This document shows positions 49,162-58,700 of a stretch of 64,000 nt of DNA, piece after piece. The translations under genes were made by a program, and so were the position numbers. Numbering within the stretch: the first letter of the stretch is position 1; each line of letters starts with the position of its first letter. Under the pieces are notes generated by a model, which worked only from the letters and a program-made list of their open reading frames with translations, had not been told where the DNA came from and ran no database searches. Location of the stretch: contig JAAXGZ010000045.1 of assembly GCA_012271135.1 (NCBI GenBank), forward strand, positions 1 through 64,000, in the 5' to 3' direction. The DNA comes from Caldilineales bacterium. GTDB lineage: Bacteria > Chloroflexota > Anaerolineae > Caldilineales > Caldilineaceae.

Positions 49162-49434
49162 ATGGCCCATAAGAAAGGGGGCGGTTCGAGCCGCAACAAT
49201 CGAGACTCGAATGCGCAGCGACTGGGTGTCAAGCGCTATGGCGGCGAAGCGGTGCAGGCCGGTTCAATTCTGGTGCGCCAGCGAGGAACCCGCATTCATC
49301 CGGGCCTCAACGTCGGCCGCGGCAAGGACGACACGCTCTTCGCCCTCAAGGACGGTGTTGTGTCCTATGGCTGGGCTCGCAAGAACCGCAAGAACGTCAG
49401 TGTCCTGGCGGTGGAGGATCCCCAGCAGCTATGA
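49162..49434 (+). CDS. rpmA: 50S ribosomal protein L27
   Basis: [48 protein letters not shown]. Confidence 0.97.
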   Translation: MAHKKGGGSSRNNRDSNAQRLGVKRYGGEAVQAGSILVRQRGTRIHPGLNVGRGKDDTLFALKDGVVSYGWARKNRKNVSVLAVEDPQQL

Positions 49435-49769
49435 AGAAAGGCATTCACCCGGAGTTTTTTCCGGAAGCCACTGTCACGTGCTCCTGCGGCGCCACTTGGG
49501 TGACAGGCAGTACCAGACCCGAAATACGTACGGACGTGTGCAGCACGTGCCACCCGTTCTACACCGGTGAGCAGCGGATCATCGACACGGCCGGCCAGGT
49601 TGAACGGTTCATGAAGCGCCTGCAGATCAAGCAGGACATGGACCAGTCCAGGCAGGCGATCGTGTCCGCCCGCGAAGCCGAGGAGCAGGCTGTCCGCCGG
49701 GCGCGGGCACGCGGTGACGATGTGGAGGCAGCCCGCGAGGCGGCGCGCCAGGAAGTTCAGGCTGAGTAG
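49431..49769 (+). CDS. rpmE: 50S ribosomal protein L31 with C-terminal extension
   Basis: [63 protein letters not shown] plus about 45 extra charged residues. Confidence 0.93.
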   Translation: MKKGIHPEFFPEATVTCSCGATWVTGSTRPEIRTDVCSTCHPFYTGEQRIIDTAGQVERFMKRLQIKQDMDQSRQAIVSAREAEEQAVRRARARGDDVEAAREAARQEVQAE

Positions 49770-49963
49770 GCGTCAGGTGCCTGCCTGCGGGTGGGGTACC
49801 GTCACGCAGCGGTGCCGCCGACGCTGAGGTATTGCAGCCTGGAACAGCCAACCGGGATACTTGGGTACGGTGCAGGGCGATTGCATCTAAATGGGGGGCG
49901 ACGGGCCGAATGGACACCGGCCTACAATGGGTAGGTTCCGGATCCAGCCTGTGGAGAGCCCCT

Positions 49964-50610
49964 CATGGACGGCCCGATTCCCTTGTCCCTAGTCGAGACC
50001 TTGGACACCCCGGGGATCCGCGGGTCGATCGCACCAAGCTGCACAATCTCTGACGGACATTTTGGTGCTGTCGGTGTTGGCGGTCATCTGCAGCGCCGAC
50101 GGTTTCGTAGCCATCGCCCTCTTTGGCCAGCTCAACGAGACTTGGTTGCGCACCTTCTTGGAACTGCCCCACGGCATTCCCTCGCATGACACGCGGGGCC
50201 GGGTCTTCGCGCGGCTGGATGCGGCCCGCTTCGAGGAGGGCTTTCAGGACTGGGTGCAGGCGGCCTTTGCCCTGACCGATGGTCAGGTCGTACCCATCGA
50301 CGGCAAGAGCGTGCGCGGCTCCCACGACCGGGGCCTGGAACCCCTGCATCTGGTCAGTGCCTGGGCCCAGGCCAACCGCCTGGTGCTGGCCCAGACCGCC
50401 GTGGACGACCAGTCCAATGAAATCACGGTCATCCCGGAGTTGCTGCTCATGCTGTGCCTGGAGGGCTGTATCGTCACCCTCGACGCCATGGGCTGCCAGA
50501 AGGCGATTGCGCGCCGGATCCGGGAACAGAAAGCCGACTACGTGCTGCGCGTGCGGGCCCACCACCAGGGCCTCCACGACTGCATGGAAGACACGTTCCG
50601 TCGCGCATGA
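49964..50610 (+). mobile_element. Truncated and frameshifted ISAs1-like transposase
   Basis: MDGPIPLSLVETL..., then DPRVDRTKLHNL in another frame, then LVLSVLAVICSADGFVAIALFGQLNETWLRTFLELPHGIPSHDTRGRVFARLD...PIDGKSVRGSHDRG; ends early at DCMEDTFRRA. Confidence 0.8.
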
Positions 50611-50888
50611 ACATCGGCTTTGGCGAACCCTATGCGTACGTTGGCGGCGTGGCGTTCGACGTGTGCGTCGACGAGGATGTGATCGGAACGGCCACCAATG
50701 CGGGCACGCCCAAGCGCACGTTCCGGTTGGATGTCGCCGACGAATGGGCAATCGACGAATACCTGCTGGAGGACACATTCGATTTCAAGGCCGCGGACGC
50801 CCCGCTGTGGCGGGATCAACCACCACCCCGCGGCTGGTAGGGGGAGTCCCTGTCAAGGGACGGGGCCGGGGGCCACACGGGCAAGGCC

Positions 50889-51083
50889 ATGCAGGCCGTG
50901 GATGCACCCCAGGTGGTGCAGCCGGCCTACGCCCCCGAGCTGAACCCGGTCGAACGCTTCTTCCGGGAGTTGCGCCGGGCGGTCGAGGGCCGCGTCTACC
51001 CGGACCGGGTGCGGCAACTGTGCGGCTGGACCTGGATCCGGGAGGCTCTGACGGCCCTGCCCATAGCCGATGAAGTATTCTAA
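50889..51083 (+). mobile_element. C-terminal remnant of an IS630-like DDE transposase
   Basis: VQPAYAPELNPVERFFRELRRAVEGRVYPDRVRQLCGWTWIREAL. Confidence 0.8.
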
Positions 51084-51144
51084 TCACAATGGATTGGTAT
51101 AAGGGACGTCGCCGCCTCCACTCAGAACTGGTGCAGTCGTGTCC

Positions 51145-51177
51145 GGTTCGGCAACACTCCGGCCTTTTTGCCGAACC
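51145..51177. repeat. Inverted repeat / hairpin downstream of the IS630 remnant
   Basis: GGTTCGGCAA - 13 bp - TTGCCGAACC. Confidence 0.6.
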
Positions 51178-51533
51178 CCTCGAGTCCGTAGTACGGGCAC
51201 GCGTTGGTTGCGTCGAGGCAGGGGTAGTGGGTAGTAGCCGTTCGCTGTAATCCGTCAATTACCACACACGCTTCTTTCGGGCGAGCCAACGGTGTCGTGC
51301 GAGGGCTCCTGTTTGGCAATGCCAGGAAGGTGCGCAACCTAGCCTCGTTGAGTCGCCAAAGAGGGCGATGACCATGAAACGATCCGCACCGCAGAGGACC
51401 GCCGGCGCTGCCAGCATCAGGATGTCTCGTCAGGTTGTGTAGTTTGGTCCGATCGATACGCGGATCCTTGGTTATTCCAGGATCTCAATCAGCGGCGAAG
51501 GCATCACGGCGTCCATGAGGTGATTTTCCCAAG

Positions 51534-51551
51534 GCCGGTTTCGAAACCGGC
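51534..51551. repeat. 18-bp perfect palindrome
   Basis: GCCGGTTTCGAAACCGGC. Confidence 0.7.
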
Positions 51552-51681
51552 TCTTGCAGACATGCCTCAACCTATCCGGTCAGCCCACCATTTGAATGCA
51601 ATTGCCCTGACCCCTGATTGATGTCGGGTTCGATTGTCACCTATGTTCAAATTGAGTGCGTGATGGTTTAAGGAATCTGCT

Positions 51682-52272
51682 ATGCCAAGGCGCAAGGGTG
51701 ACATCGAAGTCATTTGCGGCTCCATGTTCAGCGGCAAGACGGAGGAACTGCTGCGGCGCCTGCGCCTGGCCCGTGTAGCCGGGCAGCGCACCCAGTTGTT
51801 CAAGCCCGTGATTGACGATCGCTACAGTTCGGACAGCGTGGTCACGCATGACGGCACCCCCAGTCAAGGTGCGACCAATGCCGACGATGCCTTGGACTTG
51901 CTGGCCAAGGTGGAACCCGGCTCCAACGTCGTGGGTGTCGATGAAGCCCATTTCTTTGACGATCGCCTGGTCGACGTGTGTATCTATCTGGCGCACAGGG
52001 GCAAGCGCGTGGTGGCCGCCGGCCTTGACCAGGACTACCGAGGCAACCCGTTCCACCCCATGCCGCGCCTGATGGCGGTAGCCGCCGACGTCGCCAAGAT
52101 GCACGCGATCTGCATCCTGTGCAAACGTCGGGCTTCGCGTACCCAGCGCCTGATCAACGGGCAGCCGGCCCGAATCGACTCGCCGCTGATCCTGATTGGA
52201 GGCAAGGAATCCTACGAGGCCCGGTGTTCAAACTGTCACAGTGTTCCCGGTAAGATCATCAGGCGGCCCTAG
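51682..52272 (+). CDS. tdk: Thymidine kinase
   Basis: VICGSMFSGKTEELLRRLRLA; NVVGVDEAHFFDD; VVAAGLDQDYRGNPF; paired Cys. Confidence 0.95.
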   Translation: MPRRKGDIEVICGSMFSGKTEELLRRLRLARVAGQRTQLFKPVIDDRYSSDSVVTHDGTPSQGATNADDALDLLAKVEPGSNVVGVDEAHFFDDRLVDVCIYLAHRGKRVVAAGLDQDYRGNPFHPMPRLMAVAADVAKMHAICILCKRRASRTQRLINGQPARIDSPLILIGGKESYEARCSNCHSVPGKIIRRP

Positions 52273-52283
52273 AACCCCATCGG

Positions 52284-52826
52284 TCAGTCATCTCTTTGTC
52301 CCGCTGGTTTGCCCAGCAGCTCCAATGGTCCGGTTTCGGGACCTGTCCATACATACCGACGACTTGCCGCCTCGAGTGTGACGGTCAGGCGGGAGCGGTC
52401 CGTAGCCGGGTTGTGTTCGGTTTGCGCGCCAACCAGCTTTACATCCGAGAACCGCAGGCCCATCATGGTTGCCAGGTTCAGCATGGCGGATGCCACGACG
52501 GGCAAATCCTCGTTGAACTCCGCCGCGGCGGGGATCCCCTGCAGCTTGGCAGTCGGCCCGGGGCCGGTGTGCACCGTAAGGGTCCGGTCGCCAGCCTGCA
52601 TCTGCATGATGCAGCCGGGGGTCAATGCCTGGACATATGAGACGCCCGGCTCGGGGATGCCAAGGCTGGAGTCCGGCCACAGCTTGTGTTCCACCTTGAC
52701 GATGGTCACGCTGGCGAGTTCGATGTCCAGTTCTTCGGTGACATGAACCAGAGCTGCCAACACCTGTTGTCCAACCTCTGTCAGGTCCACTGACTGGGAA
52801 GCGGATTCCGGATCTGAAACGTTCAT
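52284..52826 (-). CDS. Hypothetical protein, divergent from the RFAP-synthase-like gene
   Basis: Uninterrupted 180-aa ORF from ATG 52826; no family recognised. Confidence 0.6.
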   Translation of the reverse strand: MNVSDPESASQSVDLTEVGQQVLAALVHVTEELDIELASVTIVKVEHKLWPDSSLGIPEPGVSYVQALTPGCIMQMQAGDRTLTVHTGPGPTAKLQGIPAAAEFNEDLPVVASAMLNLATMMGLRFSDVKLVGAQTEHNPATDRSRLTVTLEAASRRYVWTGPETGPLELLGKPAGQRDD

Positions 52827-52968
52827 CACGGGTTGGCATATAGGTGGCTGTCGGTGGCCCGGTTTCCGCCCGCGACCTGTTGTCGGCTGTCCTTGTGGCA
52901 CAGGGCGAAGCAGGACTGCGAAAGTATAATGGGCGTCCCCATCCCCTGATTCCTGGCTTTCCGCGAGT

Positions 52969-53961
52969 ATGTCGGACACCCGCGCATTGACCTGCCGCCT
53001 GCCGGCTCGCCTTCACTTCGGTTTGCTGGACATGAACGGATCGCATGGTCGCGTGGACGGTGGTATTGGATTGGCCATCCAGGAGCCGGCTTCCGTCATC
53101 AAAGTCGTGCGGTCGGACGATCTGGACGTGTGTCCCGGCAACCTGGACGACCGACTCAGGGAGCGGATGGAGGCCGGTTTGGCTGTAGTGCGGAAGGACT
53201 TCGGGCTTCCGGGAGCCAAGGTTGAAGTGCTCGCACGGCCGGGTGCCCACTCGGGTTTCGGCAGTTCGACGCAGCTGCTGGTGGGTGCCGCCCGGGCTCT
53301 CTGCCTGTTGGCAGGACACGCCGTGTCCGCCGCGGATCTGGCCCTTCGCATGGGGCGGGGCGGCACGTCCGGCATTGGCACTGCAGTCATGGACGGCGGC
53401 GGTTTCGTGTTGGACGGCGGGCATCGATTTAGGCGCGGTCCGCGGTCCAAGCAGGAGTTTGAACCCTCCGGCGCCGCGGCGGCCCCGCCGCCTCCGGTGC
53501 TGATGCAGGAGCCGTTTCCCGAAACCTGGGAGATTCTCATTGCCCAGCCGCCTGGACTTGACATAAGCGGCAAGGAGGAACTGGCATTGTTCCATCAGGT
53601 GTGCCCCGTGCCCGACCATGAAGTGGACGCGATGTGCCGCCTGCTTCTGACTCGGATCACCCCTGCCGTGTTGGAGGAGGACCTGGACGAGTTCTGTGCC
53701 GGTCTCGAGGCCTATCAACGGCTGGGGTTCAAGGTGGCGGAAGTTCGGACGCAGCTGCCTGTCGTCCAGGAATGCATGGACCGGCTGCGTGATTTGGATG
53801 CCCGGGGGGTTGGCATGAGCAGTTGGGGGCCTGTAGTGTTCAGTTTTGGCCGGGATCTGGCACCACTCAAGAACGAGTTGGATCCTTGGCTGACCGCCCG
53901 GGGAGGAAAGCCGGCCTTCATAACAGAGGCGGACAATCATGGTTGCCGGGTACTTCTGTGA
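52969..53961 (+). CDS. Beta-ribofuranosylaminobenzene 5'-phosphate synthase-like GHMP-family protein
   Basis: LPARLHFGLLDMNGSHGRVDGGIGLAI; RPGAHSGFGSSTQLLVGAARAL; GRGGTSGIGTAVMDGGGFVLDGGHR. Confidence 0.8.
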   Translation: MSDTRALTCRLPARLHFGLLDMNGSHGRVDGGIGLAIQEPASVIKVVRSDDLDVCPGNLDDRLRERMEAGLAVVRKDFGLPGAKVEVLARPGAHSGFGSSTQLLVGAARALCLLAGHAVSAADLALRMGRGGTSGIGTAVMDGGGFVLDGGHRFRRGPRSKQEFEPSGAAAAPPPPVLMQEPFPETWEILIAQPPGLDISGKEELALFHQVCPVPDHEVDAMCRLLLTRITPAVLEEDLDEFCAGLEAYQRLGFKVAEVRTQLPVVQECMDRLRDLDARGVGMSSWGPVVFSFGRDLAPLKNELDPWLTARGGKPAFITEADNHGCRVLL

Positions 53962-54644
53962 CCGGGCAACCCCTTGAACTCAAGGTCTGCGGCACGACCA
54001 GCCCCGCGGACGCCGCCATGCTGAACGGCACTGCCGTCCGGTGGTGCGGCATCGTGGTGGAAGCCGATTTTTCACCGCGCTCGCTGAGTGTCGAACGGGC
54101 CGCCGCCGTCCGCATGGCAACGGATCGGGATGTCGTGGCGCTCCTCTGCGAACCGTCGCCCAGTCTTGTGGCAGCGGTTGTCGAGCATGTGCGGCCGTTT
54201 GCCATTCAGCTGCAATGTGCCGAATCGCCAGCGGAGATTGCCCGGGTGAGGACAGCTGTCGATTGCGAAGTCTGGAAGGCGGTGCACGTACCCGCCGTGG
54301 CGTCCCAGGCGTCACCCGCGGCCTATGTGCGGGCCGGAGTGGACAGGCTGGTGCTTGATTCCCAGGTGGCAGGGGAGGCCGGGGTGCGATTTGGCGGGAC
54401 CGGCCGCGTCGGGGACTGGGTTCGCATGGCCGACTGGATGGCTGGGATTCGGGAAGTCCCCGTAATGCTTGCCGGCGGCATCCATGCCGGAAACCTGCAT
54501 GAAGCTGTCCGTCAAACCGGACCGGCCGGCATCGATCTGTGCAGTGGGGTTGAGCGACAGGTGGGCCGCCGCGATCCGAAGCGTCTGGCCGAACTTCTGG
54601 CGGCCTGGAGTGCCTTGGAACCCAACGGGGAAGCGGTGCGATGA
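53958..54644 (+). CDS. Phosphoribosylanthranilate isomerase (TrpF)-like protein
   Basis: LELKVCGTTSPADAAML; GVDRLVLDSQ...FGGTGRVGDW; VMLAGGIHAGNLHEAV; GIDLCSGVERQVGRRDPKRLAEL; GTG overlaps the upstream stop. Confidence 0.8.
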   Translation: MTGQPLELKVCGTTSPADAAMLNGTAVRWCGIVVEADFSPRSLSVERAAAVRMATDRDVVALLCEPSPSLVAAVVEHVRPFAIQLQCAESPAEIARVRTAVDCEVWKAVHVPAVASQASPAAYVRAGVDRLVLDSQVAGEAGVRFGGTGRVGDWVRMADWMAGIREVPVMLAGGIHAGNLHEAVRQTGPAGIDLCSGVERQVGRRDPKRLAELLAAWSALEPNGEAVR

Positions 54645-55705
54645 AGGCGGCAGTGGTGCATGGCCTCAACGACATCCGCATCGACGAGGTGCCGATGCCG
54701 GAGATTGGGCCCGCGCAGGTACTGGTGCAGGTGGGTGCCGCCGGGGTTTGCAGCACGGACGTCAAGACCCTGGCAGGCCTGAGTCCGGCCCGAACCGTTC
54801 CTGCGATCCTGGGCCATGAAGTTGCTGGCCTGATTGTCGAGACCGGAACCGATGTGGAAGACTGGCAGGCGGGCCAACGAGTGGCGGTGTATCCCATCGC
54901 AGCTTGTGGCGGATGTTTTTACTGCAAGGCCGGACGACACAGCCTTTGCCTCCGCGAGTACGGCCTGGGTCGAGGTGCCGACGGAGCATTCGCCGAATAT
55001 CTGGCCGTGCCTTCCGAGGTGCTGTCCCTGGGCGGCTTGGTGGACATCGAAGATACCCCGTACGCCACGGCCACCCTGATCGAGCCTTTGTCCTGCGTCT
55101 TGGCAGCCTCACGCCGATGCGGGACGGGAGAAGGCAGTTCCGTGGTGGTGGTTGGCTGCGGGCCGATGGGCCTGCTGCACGTGTACGCCAACCGGCGACT
55201 GGGAGCCAAGGTTGTGGCCGTGGACATGAATGCCGAACGCTTGGAACATGCTCGGCGGCTGGGGGCACAGGTAGTTCTCAATCCCGAACAGGGTCCGGTC
55301 CGGGAAGGCGTGCTGGAGGCGACCGAAGGCCTTGGGGCCGACATCGTGATTGCCGCCGTGGGTTTCGTGGACGCGGTCTGCCAGTCCTTCGACTATGTGC
55401 GTCCGGGTGGTGTCCTCAACGTTTTCGGGGGCACCCCGCGCGGCGATATGATGACGGTGGATCCCCGCTGGCTACACTACGGGGAAATTACCTTGACCGG
55501 GACCTTCGCGTCGTCCGTGCAGGACTTCCGGGAAGCTTGGACCCGACTGAAAGAGGATCCCGATCCCGTCAATTCGATTGTCTCGCACCATTGTCGGCTT
55601 GACGACATCGTGGCGGCAGTGGACCGGGTCCGTACCGGGCAGGGTACCAAAACCATCGTGGTCTTCGACGAGGTGTCCGGAGCCCTTCCGTTGCCTCCTC
55701 TTTGA
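54641..55705 (+). CDS. Zinc-dependent alcohol dehydrogenase (MDR family)
   Basis: VGAAGVCSTDVKTL; ILGHEVAGLIVETG; CGGCFYCKAGRHSLC; VVVVGCGPMGLLHV. Confidence 0.93.
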   Translation: MKAAVVHGLNDIRIDEVPMPEIGPAQVLVQVGAAGVCSTDVKTLAGLSPARTVPAILGHEVAGLIVETGTDVEDWQAGQRVAVYPIAACGGCFYCKAGRHSLCLREYGLGRGADGAFAEYLAVPSEVLSLGGLVDIEDTPYATATLIEPLSCVLAASRRCGTGEGSSVVVVGCGPMGLLHVYANRRLGAKVVAVDMNAERLEHARRLGAQVVLNPEQGPVREGVLEATEGLGADIVIAAVGFVDAVCQSFDYVRPGGVLNVFGGTPRGDMMTVDPRWLHYGEITLTGTFASSVQDFREAWTRLKEDPDPVNSIVSHHCRLDDIVAAVDRVRTGQGTKTIVVFDEVSGALPLPPL

Positions 55706-55735
55706 CTGTTCAACTTCCAATCGGAGCCAGGTTTC

Positions 55736-58700
55736 GTGTCAGATTCCTTTGTCCACCTTCACACCCACTCCGAATATTCCCTCCTGGACGGCCTGAGCAG
55801 CTTGGATCGGCTGGTGGGACGCGCAGCCGAATTGGGACAGCCGTCCCTGGCACTGACCGATCACGGTGTCATGCATGGTGCGATCGACTTCCACCGGACC
55901 TGTCGAGGGCACGGCATCCACCCGGTGCTGGGGGTCGAGGCCTACCTGACCAAATGGGGTCGGGCCATGGGTGGCCGGGACAAGTCCCTGGATTCCCAGC
56001 GCCATCACCTCCTCTTGCTGGCCCAGAACGACACCGGCTACCGCAACCTGCTCAAACTGTGCACCGAGGCCCATTTGGAGGGTTTCTACCACAAGCCCAG
56101 GGTGGATCACGACCGTCTCCGTGAGTTGAGCGACGGCCTGATCTGCACTTCCGGCTGCCTATCGGCGGAAATCCCGTGGCTGCTGTCCCACGGGCGCGAT
56201 GAAGAGGCCGCGGAGCGCACGGCATGGTACGTGGAGACCTTCACCAAAGAGCGGTTTTTCCTGGAACTGGAAGGGCACGACATTCCGGAACTGGATGTCG
56301 TCAACAAGGGCCTGTTGCGCCTGGCCAAACAGTTCGACCTGAAGATGATTGCCAGCAACGACGTGCACTACGCGTGCGAGTCCGATGGCAAGTACCAGGA
56401 TGTCCTGCTGTGCGTTCAGACGGGCAGCAAGCGGAGCGATGCCAAGCGGATGCGCATGACCGGAGACAGCTATTTCCTCCGGTCCCGCAGCCAGATGGAG
56501 GATGCCTTCCGCAGCAAGGTGGATCTTCCCCGCGACGTGTTTGACCGGACCATCGAGATCGCCGAGATGTGCCGCGTGGATCCGGAGGATGATGCCTATC
56601 ACATGCCCAGGTTCCCGCTCCCGGAGGGATTCGAGACGGACAGGTCCTACTTGGAGGAGTTGACCGGCACGGGTTTGCGGAAGCTGTACAGGGACCGTCC
56701 GGAGGAAAGCACCGCACAGGACCGCCTGCAGGCCGAGCTGGACATGATCTTCGACATGCAGCTGGAGGCCTATTTCCTGATCGTGGCCGATATTTGCCAG
56801 TATGCCCAGGCGGAGAACATCTGGTTCAACGTGCGGGGTTCGGGAGCCGGTTCGATCGTGGCCCGTGCGCTTGGGATCACGAGCGTCGACCCCCTCAAGT
56901 ACGACCTGATTTTTGAGCGTTTCCTCAATCCCGGGCGTCTAACCATGCCGGATTTCGACCTGGATTTTCCCGACGACCAGCGGGAACAGATGATCCAGTA
57001 CACCATCGATCGGTACGGCAAGGATCACGTGGCCCAGATCGTAACCTTCGGGCGCATGAAGTCGCGGGCCGCCGTACGGGATGTGGGCCGCGTTCTGGGG
57101 GTTGATCTGGGGGATGTCGACCGCATGGCCCGATTGGTTCCGTCCGGTCCGGGCGCGGCGAAGCTTAAGGAACTGCTCGACCTGCAGCACGAAGCCCACG
57201 ACCCTGACGTGGTGGCCGCCGCCCAGAGCGAACCGCTGGCCGAGTTGATGCATGTCGCACCGGAACTGGAGGGGGTCGCGCGCACCGAGAGCATCCACGC
57301 GGCGGCGGTGATCATGTCCGAGAGGGAGCTGTGGCGCTACACCCCACTGAAGCGTGGTCGCAACACCATCTCGGAGTATGTGACGCAGTACGAGTTTCCG
57401 GTCCTGGAATCGATAGGCCTCCTGAAGGTCGACTTTCTTGGCCTCAGCACGTTGACCGTGATGCGGGAGGCCTGCCGGCTGATCAAGGAGTATCACGGGG
57501 AAGAGTGGGATATCGACACCATCCCCTATGCAGGGAAAGGCACGGAACAGGCCTTTGAACTGCTGTCCAGCGGCGAAACAGCAGGGGTGTTCCAGGTTGA
57601 ATCGGAGGGGTTCCAGGACACGCTACGCTCCATGCGGCCGACCCGGTACGTGCACATCATTGCGGCCCTGTCGCTCTATCGGCCCGGCCCGATGGACTAC
57701 ATCGACCTGTACAACCGTCGGATGCACGGAGAGGTTTCGGTGGAGTACAAGCATCCGCAACTGGAACCGATTCTGGCGGAAACCTACGGCATCATTGTTT
57801 ATCAGGAACAAATCATCCGGATCATTCAGGAGTTGGCGAACTACACGGCCGCCGAGGCCGATTTGGTGCGGATTGCGATCAGCAAGAAGGAACGCAAGAA
57901 GATCGACCAGTCCCGGGAAGGGTTCATCACGGGATGCGCTGCCAACGGCATCGGTGAGAAGGTCGCAGACGAAATCTGGCAGGACATCGAGTTGTTCGCC
58001 GGATACGGTTTCAACAAGAGCCACGCCGCCGACTACGCCAAGATCACAGTCCAGACCGCGTGGCTCAAGGCCAACTATCCTCAGGAATACATGCTGGCCA
58101 TGCTGCTCGTGGAGCGGAACAAACCGGACAAGGTGACCCGAATCATCAGTGAGTGCCAGCGGATGGGGATTCAGGTGGCGGCCCCGGATATCAACCAAAG
58201 CAGCCACGAATTCACCATCGAGGTGCGGCCGCACCTTCGGGATGACACAGGTTCCCCAACCGCTGTCCAGTCGAACTTCGATTTTCCGGTGCCCGAGGGC
58301 TCCACCATTCGCTTCGGCTTGGCGGCCGTCAAGGGCATCTCCAGCGAGGGGGTGGCATGCGAAATCGTTGCTCCCAGGCCGCCGGACGGATTCGCCAGTC
58401 TGGACGAATTCTGCGAGGTGTGTGACCTCCATGCATTTTCCCGCCGTTCGGTCGAGACTCTGATCCAGGCCGGTGTCCTGGATCGTTGGGGGAACCGCAA
58501 ACAACTGATGGACGCCATGGACGCCATGATGACGCGGTCGAAAGTGGCCCACAGTGCCGGCTTGGAGGGACAGAACAGCCTGTTTGGCGACGATGAAGAG
58601 GCAGTCAGGCCGCCGCCCGTGGTTCTGCCCGAGGCGGAACCGTCGCCAGCGGAGATGGTTGAGTACCTGGGTGTCGAGAAGGAATTGCTGGGTGTGTCGT

